DNA of 64,000 nucleotides from Desmodus rotundus (lineage: Eukaryota > Chordata > Mammalia > Chiroptera > Phyllostomidae), in contig NC_071398.1 in NCBI RefSeq assembly GCF_022682495.2, forward strand, positions 29,577,426 through 29,641,425. The letters run 5' to 3'. A program made the translations under genes and the position numbers. Positions 46,328 to 56,770 of the stretch are shown piece after piece. A model generated the notes under the pieces. It had not been told where the DNA came from and did no database searches. It saw only the letters and a program-made list of their open reading frames with translations. How positions within the stretch are numbered: position 1 is the first letter of the stretch; each line of letters starts with the position of its first letter.

Positions 46328-46590
46328 TCAACAAAAGAAAAAAGCAAACAAAATACCACCAGAGACATTGAGGGGGGGAACTCTCTAGCAGTGGCTAGGG
46401 GGGAGTGAGGTGGGGACAGTGGGAAGAGGGGATTTCAGGAACTATTATAAAGGACACATGGACAAATCAGGGGGGATGGTGGGGGTGGGGGAGGGAGGTG
46501 GGTTCAGCCGGGGTGGGGGGGAGGGGAGGGGAGAAAAGGCATACAACTGTAATTGAATAACAATAAAAAATAAATTAAAAAAAAAAAAAA
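46328..46590 (+). terminator. LINE-1 3' UTR, polyadenylation signal and A-tail
   Basis: A short 3' UTR with a strongly G-rich plus strand at about 46,470-46,533 (several runs of 4-7 G), then GGCATACAACTGTAATTGAA, an AATAAA signal at 46562-46567 and an A-tail ending at 46590. The same terminal sequence, reverse-complemented, recurs at 24,808-24,893, so both belong to related L1 subfamilies. G-rich 3' UTRs able to form quadruplexes are a common L1 feature. Confidence 0.88.
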
Positions 46591-46602
46591 AAGAAGACAG
46601 GC
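46591..46602 (+). repeat. 3' target-site duplication of the LINE-1
   Basis: AAGAAGACAGGC directly after the A-tail, matching 39915-39926. The first bases are A, so the border with the tail could be placed one or two bases either way. Confidence 0.9.
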
Positions 46603-47139
46603 CTAGGAAAAGTCCTGTAGGGTTCCAGCTGGAATGAAGGACGCTGTCTTAAACACAAGGAAATTATGTGGGAAAGTTAGCACTGAGAAGATTTGGGTAC
46701 CACTCAGAAAACCTTAACTCAGTCTAGAACAGGAGACAGGGTGATAAGAGGGAGGACTCCTAACTGGTGAAATTCCAAGCACCCTTGTATCTTGTATCTG
46801 CACTTCTGTTTCATGGGGGTGGCCTGCTCGTCTGAGGTGATGCTATTTGCGGCTGAATCCCCACCTAAGTGCTGTGCTGGCATTCAGCTGGTGCACAATA
46901 AATATTTGTACACTGAATGCATGATCAGGGAGGAGCATGGGAGAGTCCTGGGGGAGGGTTACTGAGGGAGAGGAATTTAAGTCTAATATTGTAGATTCTG
47001 AAGGAGAGAAAGGGTGAGCCTTGGAGTTGAGTGTTGTAATTACAAAAGTGGAAGGGAACTTGGAGACCACCCAGCATGGTCTCCTGCAAAGCAGTGAACA
47101 CTGAGCCTTTAAGAATGGGAACATTTTAAGCTAAATCTA
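46603..47139. other. Unassigned sequence right of the LINE-1
   Basis: Contains AATAAATATTTGT (about 46,898) that could be an L2-type fragment; otherwise nothing recognised. Confidence 0.4.
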
Positions 47140-47440
47140 TCATTCGTTCATTCAGCAATAAGGCTACAGTGGCCTGCTGTCATGGCACTTACTTCCAGGT
47201 GGGAAATACGGAAAGCCAACAAGCAAACAAGCAGAAAAGATCATTAACAAGTGTGGTGGGCAAGTGACGAAATAAGCGGAGCATGGCATGGGGTGATCAG
47301 GAAAGGCATCTCTCAGAAATTCCCAGTGAAGCCGAACTTTCGGGAAGAGAGAGGAAGAGCATTTCAGGGGGTAGAGACAGCAAGTGCAGTGGTGACTCTG
47401 AGGTACAGCCGGCTAGAGAACCAGCGTCCAGGCAATGGGA
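47140..47440 (-). mobile_element. L2 fragment, antisense
   Basis: CATTCGTTCATTCAGCAATA, CTGCTGTCATGGCACTTACT and GATCAGGAAAGGCATCTCTC fit reversed L2. Confidence 0.6.
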
Positions 47441-49028
47441 GCATTACAGGGTTTTAAGCATGAAGGTCAGCTTATCTGAAATCTGTGTCCCCTAAAAGCT
47501 TAGGCTTTTAGGATTGTGGGTGGTTGTGGCTACACGGCAGACGTGAGCCTGGTGGGCGGGGCTGGATTGTCAGGCACTTCGGTTTGTTTGAATATGATTG
47601 ACCATTAAAATTTAAAAATGCAGGCTTTTGTATCCATTTCTCTTGAACTTAGCAAGTTTTTGCTGGCATAAAAGGAAGGAAAAACAATCCAGTACAAATA
47701 TTCCTTACTTGTAACTTTGTGAAAAGACAATGTGGAACGGAAATGTCCAGTAGCTTCCTTTTGCAGTGGGTCACTGCGGCGGCGTGAACTCTTGTCTTTC
47801 ATCTGATCACAGCACCCCCTGCCCAGAAGGGACTGCCACTTCTCACTAGGAGAGTGGAAGTAAGGCCAATCTTCCCATTGGGCCAACCTGCCCAACGAGG
47901 GCACTTCATCATTTTAAGGTAGTTCAAAGGTGGGTGCAAAAAAACAGGCAAGGATTTTTTTAAACTCCATGGAGTAGAGAAGTGTAGACACTGTGATTCA
48001 GTCCTGAGCATGGTTTGTGGGTTAACTTCTTTCTGATCCCCCACGGGTGGCTCTTTCATCGAGGTGCGCACCAAGCAGACAGAGCTGGCCAAAGTTCTCC
48101 TGTGGCATGAGCCAGTTTTGCCTCACACTTCCCACCAAATGGGACAGCATCCCCGGAGTAGGGCTTGTTGTGTTATGTCTGCATGAAGAGTGTTGCAATT
48201 TCTCACCATTGCTAGTAGGAGGACCACCATTACCTGAGTAGCTAGGGGTGGGGCTATTCAACTTTCTGTTGGATAGTCAATATTTAATGCCCTCCTGCCA
48301 TGTGTTAGACTAGGAAGAGGGCTGGGGATTCCAAGCCAGGTAAGATCCTGTTTTGAGTGACCCATGCTGGGAGCAGGGAACTCTCTCTGGGGAAGGTATA
48401 CCTAAGACAGTGCTTTGTCATTTGCATTGTTTTACTCTCCTTATTATAAAAGTTTCCTGATGAAAGCTTAGAAAATAGAGATGAGCAAAAAGAACATAGA
48501 AAGAATTGAAAATCATGGTGATCATATAATTTAGTTTCCAAATTGGAACATTTCTGTAATGAGAGAGGACACTATTAAGAGAGAAACCAGGCAGAGAGCA
48601 GGGCTGAACTGGGACCAGCTGGGACATACTAACACACTATGTCTAATGTTGCTTCCAGCAGACACCACTGTTGACTTTCTGGAGTACGTTCTACAGTCCT
48701 GGCAACACAGGATCAAAAAGAAGCATTCTGCTACCACTTGAATTTCCTAGGCAAGTAGCTGCCTTTATGTCGGGGTCCTCCCAGCAGAGTAAAGGTGGTA
48801 TAGGGAACATTTAGAATGAAGGCAAGTACATGGGGGTATGGCAAATGTGGACACCTAGTCCTGTGCCTCATTAGGGTGAAAGACAGGGCAATAGCAATAT
48901 ACTGATATTTTAGGCTGATGCTCACCAGTCAAGCTTGCCCTCCACTGGGTGGTCACTCTCTAATACTAACCAGAGGATGGTTCCCTGGCACCTACTTTCA
49001 TTGCCCCTACCAGATAAAATTTGTAACT
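47441..49028. other. Unassigned sequence
   Basis: Short overlapping frames only (for example 47605-48092 minus), with no recognisable domain. Confidence 0.5.
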
Positions 49029-49190
49029 ATTGATGGTGATGATGATGATGACATTGATGATGATGGTGATGAAGATGGTGGTGATGATGGTGGTGGTAAG
49101 ACTGGTGTGATGATGATGATGGCAATGGTGGTGCTAATGGTGATGGTGGTGATGGTGGTGATGACATGATGATTGTGATGACAAGGTGAT
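49029..49190 (+). repeat. GAT/GGT trinucleotide array
   Basis: TTGATGGTGATGATGATGAT followed by many GATGGTGGT units; gives acidic chance frames. Confidence 0.95.
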
Positions 49191-49194
49191 AACT

Positions 49195-49380
49195 AACAGA
49201 TGGAACTCCCTGGTCTAAGCCTTCAAATATACTAACTCATTTAGTTCTCATAATTCCCTGTGAATGATAAATTATAATTATCTCCATTTTACAGAGGAGG
49301 AAAATAGAGGCCTAAAGAGTGAAGTCCCTTCTTCAATCTCAAGAGTGACGTTTTAGGAAACCTCGTTCTGGGAGCAGCAG
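49195..49380 (-). mobile_element. MIR SINE, antisense
   Basis: CTCATTTAGTTCTCATAATT, CATTTTACAGAGGAGGAAAA and TAGAGGCCTAAAGAGTGAAG are reverse MIR landmarks, directly after a GAT array. Confidence 0.7.
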
Positions 49381-50569
49381 CACAGAGGAGTTAAGCAGTT
49401 TTGTTTCTTTGGAAGCAGTAAACATAAGAAGAAAAACTTGTTTTTAGCTCATTTGGAAACTGTACTTCAGCAGAGTCTCCTTTTCTTTTCTTTCATTCTA
49501 TCCTTTTTATGTATTTATTTTTAAATATTTGAGCCTCCATTTCACTGACAGTCTGTGAAAAATATTTGTCCCTTTCGAGGTGCTTATTCACCCTGGAAAA
49601 CTGGCCGTCATCCAAATGCTGTGTTTTTCAACTATCAGTGTAAACTAAAGATTCACATTCTCAAAACAGAACATAGTTAAGCATTGTTCACTTGTTAAGA
49701 ACTCTTTAAACCTCACACTGTTTACTTCGTCACTTTTACCTTGTTTATTGTACCAAAAAACAGCACAAACATCAAATGAAAAACAGACAAGACAGACGGA
49801 GTGCATTCAGGATTTTCCATAGGTGCTCAGCATTTTCTGATGTCTTGGCAGGTCTGAGAGGAGGTGGACAAAGAAGCGACCCATCCTAGTTGGCACAGAA
49901 TCGCAGAGCATCAGAGAGCTCAGAGCTCCAATACGAAAGCAGATGGTCTGCTCAGAGCAGCAGGCTGGGCGGGTCACGTGACTGGGCTTACTGCTCCTCG
50001 TGGCCATTGCATGTGGGTTCTTCTCCAAACTTCACAGTCCTTCCAGGAGGGTGCTATGCTAGGATCCAAGGGTAAAACTGGCAGTGAGGGGGGGAGCTGG
50101 AATCCAGGGAACAGAGGAACTTTAGTTGGAGATGGAGAATACACAGAAAATAAATAGGCAGTTACATGTCATGTGGAACACTCCAAAATGGGTTATAGCA
50201 GAGACCATTCTAATTTATTTAGCTTTTCCTGGGCACACAGGAGGAGTTCATATGTTTCTCCATCTCTCTCCCAGTTAGGTTGGGGAAGGTACCTAGTTCT
50301 AGCCAATGGACTGTAAGCAAAGTGACAAATGGCACTTTGGGTCAGAGGCAGGTAAGGACAAGAGTGATTTCTCAACACTCTCTACTATCTGTGTCCATAA
50401 GTGGAGTCTCTGTCAGCCTGGATCTCTATTGATGGTGGGGCACGGGGGCCCTGCTGAACTTTTCTGAATACATAGCACAGATGAGAAATAGACCTTGGTT
50501 ACGTGAGGTCACTGAAGTTCATATGTTACTCCTCTGTCCTGACTGATACAAAGGGGCCATCACACGGTG
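49381..50569. other. Unassigned sequence
   Basis: AT-rich to about 49,800, then mixed. 50,265-50,390 may be a decayed LTR piece; not strong enough to call. Confidence 0.4.
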
Positions 50570-50770
50570 TTTGGGGGCACAGACAAAGGGTGGTAGGAGG
50601 AGATGGTGATCAGGAAAGGCATGTCTTATACATGGGAAGTAAGCAGAGCCAGGAAGGAGTTGGCCACTTGACAAGTGGAGAAAGAGCATTCCAGGCAGAA
50701 GGAACAGCATGTGGAAATGCTGACGAGAAGAGAATTTTGTGGATCTAAGGTCTAGCGGGATGGGAGTGCA
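50570..50770 (-). mobile_element. L2 fragment, antisense
   Basis: GATCAGGAAAGGCATGTCTT, AGCATTCCAGGCAGAAGGAA and CAGCATGTGGAAATGCTGAC fit reversed L2. Confidence 0.5.
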
Positions 50771-50814
50771 GGGTGCAGGTGCAACTTACAGGTAAAAGAG
50801 GTCAGACTTTATCA

Positions 50815-51031
50815 TGTATCTGAGCTCACACTGCCGTCACAAAGTACCATAGAGAGGAGACTTGAACAACGGACATGCATTTCTCAGCGTCCTGGAGGCT
50901 GGAAGTATAAGATCAAGGTGCTGGCAGATTGGGTTCCTGGTGAGATTCCTCCTCCTGGTTTATGGACAACTGCCTTCTCCCTGTGTCCTCACAGGGTGGA
51001 GAGAGTACTCTGGTCTCTCTTCCTCTTCTTC
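50815..51031 (-). mobile_element. MLT1-like LTR, antisense, first part
   Basis: CACTGCCGTCACAAAGTACC, CCTGGAGGCTGGAAGTATAA, GATCAAGGTGCTGGCAG and CTGTGTCCTCACAGGGTGGA mark a reverse-complemented MLT-type LTR. It stops at the T run at 51,032 and resumes near 51,576. Confidence 0.7.
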
Positions 51032-51575
51032 TTTTTTCCACCTTAACCTTTTATTTTTAACAGTATTGTGATATTGTTTTAAATGTCACATGTGCACATG
51101 TTAATATAATAAACATAATAAAAAATATAAACCCACGCTTGGGATTCCCATATTCCTCTCTTTTCACCATAGGCAGTCAGTAATCATGTCCTGTGAATTC
51201 CCCCACAGATAGTTTTTGCATGGACAAGAATATGTATATGTGCTATTTTCTCATAAAAGGCAAAAACAAATGTAGTAATACTAGTCATACCTTTCTCATC
51301 CTTTTTTTCTTTGACTTTTCTTTTTTAGCTCAGTTATCTTGGAAATTATTCCATATCACCTATGGACATACCTCATTGTGGTTAATGTGCATGATTTTCT
51401 ACCAAGGGATGTTCAATTTTTTCATAAGAACTTTTGATGAACATTGGTATTTCCAGTATTTTGTCACTGTAAAAAAATGAATCAAAGAATGTCCTTGTTC
51501 ATATATCTTTAAGCATATGGGTAAATTTATCCATAGGATAATTTCCAAGAAGTGAATTCCTGGGGAAAATGGGGA
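51032..51575 (-). mobile_element. Old L1 3' region, antisense, inside an MLT-like LTR
   Basis: A short T run (51,032-51,037) begins it, as expected for an A-tail on the minus strand. TCTTGGAAATTATTCCATAT, CCTCATTGTGGTTAATG, GATGAACATTGGTATTTCC and GAAGTGAATTCCTGGGG are the usual antisense landmarks of old mammalian L1 3' ends. Decayed; no coding capacity. Confidence 0.6.
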
Positions 51576-51705
51576 AAAAGAGATAATCCCATCATGAGGG
51601 CCTCACCCTCATAACCTCATTTAAACCAAATTATCTGCCAAGGGTCCATCTCCAAATACCATCACATTTGGGGTTAGGGCTTCAACATAGGAACTGGATG
51701 GGTGG
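51576..51705 (-). mobile_element. MLT1-like LTR, antisense, second part
   Basis: GAGGGCCTCACCCTCATAAC, CTCCAAATACCATCACATTT and GGGGTTAGGGCTTCAACATA complete the LTR begun at 50,815. The roughly 540-base interruption is antisense L1. Confidence 0.7.
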
Positions 51706-51712
51706 TTGGAAG

Positions 51713-51918
51713 CAACAGTCCCCAATATTTTTGGCATCAGGGACCGCTTTCATGGAAGACAATTTTTCCACAGACAGGGAGGTGGGTGGGTGGGAGGCAG
51801 GCAGACAGGAGGCAGAGCTCAGGCTGTAATGCAAGCAAAGGTTCACTCACTCTGCAGCCTGGTTCCTAACAGGCCATGGACTCGTACCAGTCTGTGGCCC
51901 AGGGGCTGGGAACCCCTG
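51713..51918 (+). mobile_element. Internally deleted hAT-type element
   Basis: Left CAACAGTCCCCAATATTTTT and GGGACCG, right CCAGTCTGTGGCCC and CTGGGAACCCCTG; the ends are imperfect inverted repeats of a common mammalian non-autonomous hAT family. CAGGCAGACAGGAGGCAGAG lies in the middle, with a GGTG-rich expansion at about 51,779-51,801. Confidence 0.65.
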
Positions 51919-52094
51919 GGTGGGGGGACACAATTCTGCAACATCATGAAGACCAGGAAGAGTGACTAAAGCATTCTGAGCAAGAGGGGGACTCAATCAC
52001 TTTACAGATTAAAGGATTACTTTAGCCCCAGTGTGGCCTGGAGATTAGGGGGAAAAATGAAGGGAGAAACCCCATTTCATTCTTTCACCCACTC

Positions 52095-52215
52095 ACACAC
52101 TTATTCCATTAATATTTATTGAGGACCTACTATGTGCCAGACACTTTTACAGGCACTGCAGATGCAGAAGCAAGCAAAGCAGACCCCTGTCCTCATCGAA
52201 CTCCCATGTGCACAT
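52095..52215 (-). mobile_element. L2 3' end, antisense
   Basis: ATTAATATTTATTGAGGACC, TACTATGTGCCAGACACTTT and GACCCCTGTCCTCATCGAAC are textbook reverse L2. Confidence 0.7.
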
Positions 52216-53769
52216 GGGGGTGGGGTTAGGAGCACTGGTGTGCAATTGCGTTCTTTTCTGTGTGTATGTTGTCTGTCGATAAAATGTTCAAAACATTTCA
52301 GGCAATCCTGTTCCAAATAAAAGTCTACAATATATCCAGGGATGTTCCTTTGATAGGTAGAATAGGAGCACTTGCCTCAAACCTGAGAGTCATTGACTCT
52401 CCCAATGGTCTGAATACAGGACACGGTGGTCTGTGTGAGGGGACATCTCGGACAGCAGCCCCTAGAGCAGCGTGGCCTTCTCCAGTGGTCCTGGAGACCC
52501 TTCCTGCAGTGCAGAGGTGACATGTTCGAAACATGTTAACTGGTTCGAACTGGTTTATACTTACAATAATGTGTTTCAAGTAAAAATTTAAATAACCAAT
52601 ACAAATAATTAATTGCATCATTTAGAATGAAGTTGAGTAAAGGGATAAAGAAGAGGGTGCCAAATCTAAGCTGATTCCCAGAAAAAAATAATCAAAATAG
52701 TAATAGAAGTCCCTGGAGAGTTAGTTTCGGCAAAGTCAGGAAGACAGCGTCCAACCAGCCGGAGTTGGCAGCCCCGGTGCCAGAGACAGCGGCCCCCTTC
52801 CCAAGTTCCAGTCCTCGCTTTTCTGTCATGAAATGAGGATAAGCTCTCCTCTGCTCACCAGGTGACCATATGCCACCAGTATTGCTCTGACATCCTGTCA
52901 TCCAAGCCAACGCCATTTTCAAAACACATCCTGCAGAGCATCTGAGGGAGACTCGTCTCCCTTGGATAACAGGAAAAACTGGAGAAAAAATGAAATTGGA
53001 GGATGAAGGCTGCCCTTGTGGGAAGTGGTTTTCAGACAAGCAGACAAAAGGGGGTGGTGGGCATTTTCCAAGAACTAGGGAGGCTTGAGTGACTGACAGC
53101 ATGCTCCACCCTGGACCCATAGGTCCATGATGCCTGGGAGGTCAGTTCCTACAGTAGAGGGCCACGCCGTCAGGTGGACCCCGGCCCCCGGCTGCTGAGA
53201 ACCCGCTGCATGTTCTGTGCAAGGCGGGGCTGCGCACCTTTCACTTGCTCTTGCCCCAGTCCGGGCAGCCTGCCCATGGATGGTACGGATGTCATCAGCT
53301 CATGGTGTTTATTTTTGACTTTTTCCATTGAATGTGGAGCCAGCTATCAGGCCAGACACATTTTGCTTTTTTAAATATAGCCTGGTTTGTGACTCCAATG
53401 TTGAAATGAGATCTAAGGGGAGGGCTCGTATCTGCATTGACACAGAAGTGCCAATTGTGTCTCTTTGATGCCAAGATAAAAATGGTTTTCAAAAATGGGC
53501 GAGAGCACATGCAAAGCAGAGGTGGGGTCCCTGGCTGCAGAGGCCCCTGGGAAGGTGGCAACTGAGCCCATGTCTGCATGAGATGGAGGGATGTCTTGAC
53601 CACCTGCCAAAGCCTTGAACGTTTTTCCTCCTATGTTTCCACCAAGACATATGGTGAGGCGGCTGAGTCTCTGGTGAGCAGGGTGGGAAGAGCAACTTCC
53701 TGAAGTCACCACTAACTCACTCACTAGCTCAGGGCCTTGGGGGACATTACTGCCTTGTTAGTTGGGCCG
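52216..53769. other. Unassigned sequence
   Basis: No named repeat or credible exon found. Confidence 0.5.
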
Positions 53770-53895
53770 GCCACACTGACATTCTTGCATTCAGCAAATA
53801 TCAGCTGCCACTACTTATATGCTGGGATCTGTGTTCAGTTCTAAGGACATAATAGTGAACGAGATGGACCAACCCATCCCCATAAAGCTTTCGAT
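53770..53895 (-). mobile_element. L2 3' end, antisense
   Basis: TTGCATTCAGCAAATATCAG, TATATGCTGGGATCTGTGTT and GGACATAATAGTGAACGAGA fit reversed L2. Confidence 0.6.
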
Positions 53896-54469
53896 CTTGG
53901 GAAAAGGTGACCATCTGAGCTACATAAGGTCTCAGATCAAAGGTGGCTTTCCTTATTACCCACACTCTCCTGGTCTTCTCCCACTCCTGTAGCTTCCCTC
54001 CCGGACTGACATTTAGATGCCTGGTCTTGCACTATCAGCGCTCCCTTGGGTCTCATCCCTGGGTCTTTTCCTACTCCACACCTGTATCAACCCCCCACCC
54101 CAATGATGCTCAGATTTTCACTAAGCTAAAAGTTTCCAAACCCAGATCTCAGGTCTCTCTCCTGACCTCTCTCTCACTAACCTAGTCCCCCAGAATGTGT
54201 CCCACCCACCTCTCCATCATGTGGGCAGCCTTGCATGGGAGGGGCCACTTCCTCCACCTGCAAATCTGCGCCTACCCTTAGCCTGCCACTGTCACCATGG
54301 GTCTGGATCTACCAGAGCAATGACTACTTTATTTATTGTCTACCCCCCACCCCAGAACCCCAGTTCTACTATGTCAGGGGTCTGTTCTGTTTTGTCCCTG
54401 CTGTACCCTGGTGCCTCATCAAGAGAAGGACTTTAGCTGAACATGCCAGGAACTCAGATGGTGTGTACT

Positions 54470-54690
54470 CTTCATGTCTGGCAAATTTTGCTCAATATGC
54501 TGTTTGGCTCTGGGTCACTCAATCTTGTTGCTGCTTTGGGCTCTATTCTGTAAATATACTGCATTTGTTCATCATTCCACTGTGCTGTGCATGTAGGAGG
54601 TTCCCAGATTGAGGCTTTTATGAACAGTGTTGCAATGAACACTGGAGATTCTGGGATTTATATCCTTTCAACTGGGTTGCTTGGACAAAG
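54470..54690 (-). mobile_element. Old L1 fragment, antisense, tentative
   Basis: GAGGCTTTTATGAACAGTGT, TGCAATGAACACTGGAG and TATATCCTTTCAACTGGG resemble antisense L1 ORF2-end landmarks. Strongly decayed. A 267-codon chance frame (54587-55390) overlaps it and is not credible as a gene. Confidence 0.4.
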
Positions 54691-55473
54691 GCCTGCACAA
54701 CGTGGGTGTGGTCTAAACCCTTGTGCTGCCCAGTGTCTGGCTCACCCAAGGCACCATTTTTGTTACCCAGATGGACTTGCATGTTTTCAGAAGACCTCTG
54801 TTGCTGAAAATATTGACACAGCAAATGCAAGAGGTGGTTGTAAACTAGGGCTCAGTTTACCAGCTTCAGGGGTTCTCAAGTCCAAACCAAGGACGAGACG
54901 CTCGTTACATCCTCTGCAGCATCTTTCCCAGACTGTCTGCCCTCTGTCTCCAAAGGCTCGTAAGGCCACTGCTGCGACCGGACTGGCAGCACTCAGTGCA
55001 TCTGGGGTAGGGTGGCGGACGCCCACTGCCCTCTGCATTAAGAGGGAGGGTGCAAGTGGAGGGAGCAAGGGGCAGATTCTGATCCCAGCTTTGGGGGAGC
55101 CATGGCCCTTCCCTGGAAAGAGGAGCTTCTGCCAAACTCTCTCTGAAAGGCCACTCTCTCACAGAGAACACATGCTGGAGCCCACCCATCAGCTTCTGTT
55201 GCATGCATTTGTTGGTTTTATTTTCATTTTTAATTTCAGCCCAAATTTCCTAAACATGGGAACTACCACCAAGAATTTTGCACTTCTGGCTTCTCTTCAA
55301 ATGCCAGGAGCTTTGGTCACCCCGGGCCCACATTTCACCATGGCAACAGCTGGTGTAGCTGAGTATTGGCTTTCTATTGATGGAGGGTAATTTTCCAAAC
55401 ATAAAATTACTGTATGATGGCATCATCACACACACCAAAAACCACGTGTGAATTCAACTCTAGGTGTTTCACA

Positions 55474-55507
55474 AGAGAGAGAGAGAGAGACAGAGAGAGA
55501 CAGAGAT
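55474..55507 (+). repeat. (GA)n microsatellite
   Basis: AGAGAGAGAGAGAGAGA with single C interruptions. Confidence 0.9.
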
Positions 55508-56639
55508 GGAGGCAGGGAGAGGTACGGGGCAGAGAGAAATGGTTTAGAAATTGTGGGCCATTGCCCACTGCTTCACTCAGTGCACTTCTTCCCGAAGGGC
55601 AAATCAGAGCCCCAGTCCCTTCCCATGTCCGGCCCACCCCACAGCGTGAAGGGGAGTCACAGTGGACAGACGAAACCTCGTTGTGACCCTTCCATGCAAG
55701 CCAGTGACTTTTGCCTCTTTGACTCAGGAGCAGCATTATCTACAAATAATTTAACTATTCTTTCAGGGATTATCTCTCTATACTTTTCTTAATTGGGACT
55801 TACATGCCAACATTAGAACTTAACTCCCACTGAAGTGGCAACCCCATCAAATAATTTTAAAGATACTCCTTGGCGAGCTTCGGTATTCAACCCCGCCCTG
55901 ACCTTGAGCCAGGTTGTGTCCCAAGAGTGGCACAGACTGGGCCAGGTGGCTCCTGCCTCACAGGTGTCAAGCCCTGGGTGGGTCGAGGCGATAGAGGCCC
56001 TGTGGAGAGCAGCGTCAGCCTGGGGAGGAGGGAAGCCATCTGTCCCGAGGGCACTGAGGTCAGCTCCCCACTGCACACTCAGGGTGCCATCTCCCTACTG
56101 GAGCAGGGCAGGGGAGTGACCTCCCCTGTGCTGTCGTCCTCAGCCAAGGGGCCTGGAGAACATATGTTACTCACTGTCCCTTAGAAAAACTGACAGCCTC
56201 TCAGTGATCCCTGAGTCTTGTGAGTGTTCATAGCCTCTCACACACACACACCACAGACATGCTAATACATGTGTGTTCACATGTATATGTCTTCCTCAAC
56301 TCCTAGAACACAGGACATGTGCCCATCTGGTGGAGATGTCATTTGTCCGGTCAAGGACAGGACCTGGACATGTGTCATTCCTATGCAGCTGCCAGAGAAT
56401 GGTCAGCTTGGAGATGAAGACTGGCCTCCGCTGTCCGTCAGAGTGTCCTCAGGGTCATTTGCTGGGTGCTGACCTCTGTCCACCCAGCATGGGCTCTGTC
56501 AGTGCTGGGCCAGCCAGGCAGGTGGGTCCCAGAAGTTGGCCAGAAGGTTAAAATCGACGCCATTTAATACAATTCACTGCCAAACCCATGAACCAGGAAA
56601 AGCGCAGGAGGAATTTCATTCTCTCCCATCCTCCCTTCC

Positions 56640-56770
56640 TGCCTTTATTTTCTTTATTCACTCAATCGGCAAATGTCAAATGAGCAGGAATCCCACACAC
56701 TGGGGCTGAGATGGAGGCAGAAGAGTCAAACACAAGCTCTGGCCCCTGTCCTCGGGGAGCCCCCAGAGCA
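56640..56770 (-). mobile_element. L2 3' end, antisense
   Basis: TTTATTCACTCAATCGGCAA, GCTGAGATGGAGGCAGAAGA and GGCCCCTGTCCTCGGGGAGC fit reversed L2. Confidence 0.5.

Larger units (their letters stand above)
39927..46590 (+). mobile_element. Full-length LINE-1 retrotransposon (bat L1)
   Basis: Non-LTR retrotransposon copied through RNA by target-primed reverse transcription. All parts are present in order: a 5' UTR of about 1.6 kb, ORF1, a 65-base spacer, ORF2, a short G-rich 3' UTR, a polyadenylation signal and a poly(A) tail. The same 12 bases, AAGAAGACAGGC, lie immediately before and after it, so the insertion is complete and recent enough for the duplication to be perfect. The target reads TT/AAGA on the plus strand, close to the usual L1 endonuclease preference TT/AAAA. 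ORF1 is intact; ORF2 carries two frameshifts and three stops. I infer a fairly young copy that cannot move itself. The exact 5' end is uncertain by about 8 bases because untemplated bases may separate the duplication from the element. Confidence 0.95.
53896..56639. other. Mostly unassigned sequence
   Basis: Apart from the weak L1 piece at 54,470-54,690 and the GA repeat, I can name nothing. The 267-codon frame 54587-55390 is treated as chance. Confidence 0.5.

Noticed and set aside
54587..55390. 267-codon plus-strand frame
   Set aside because: Begins in a decayed antisense L1-like piece, has no recognisable domain, and is overlapped by long frames on the other strand, as expected for GC-moderate chance frames.
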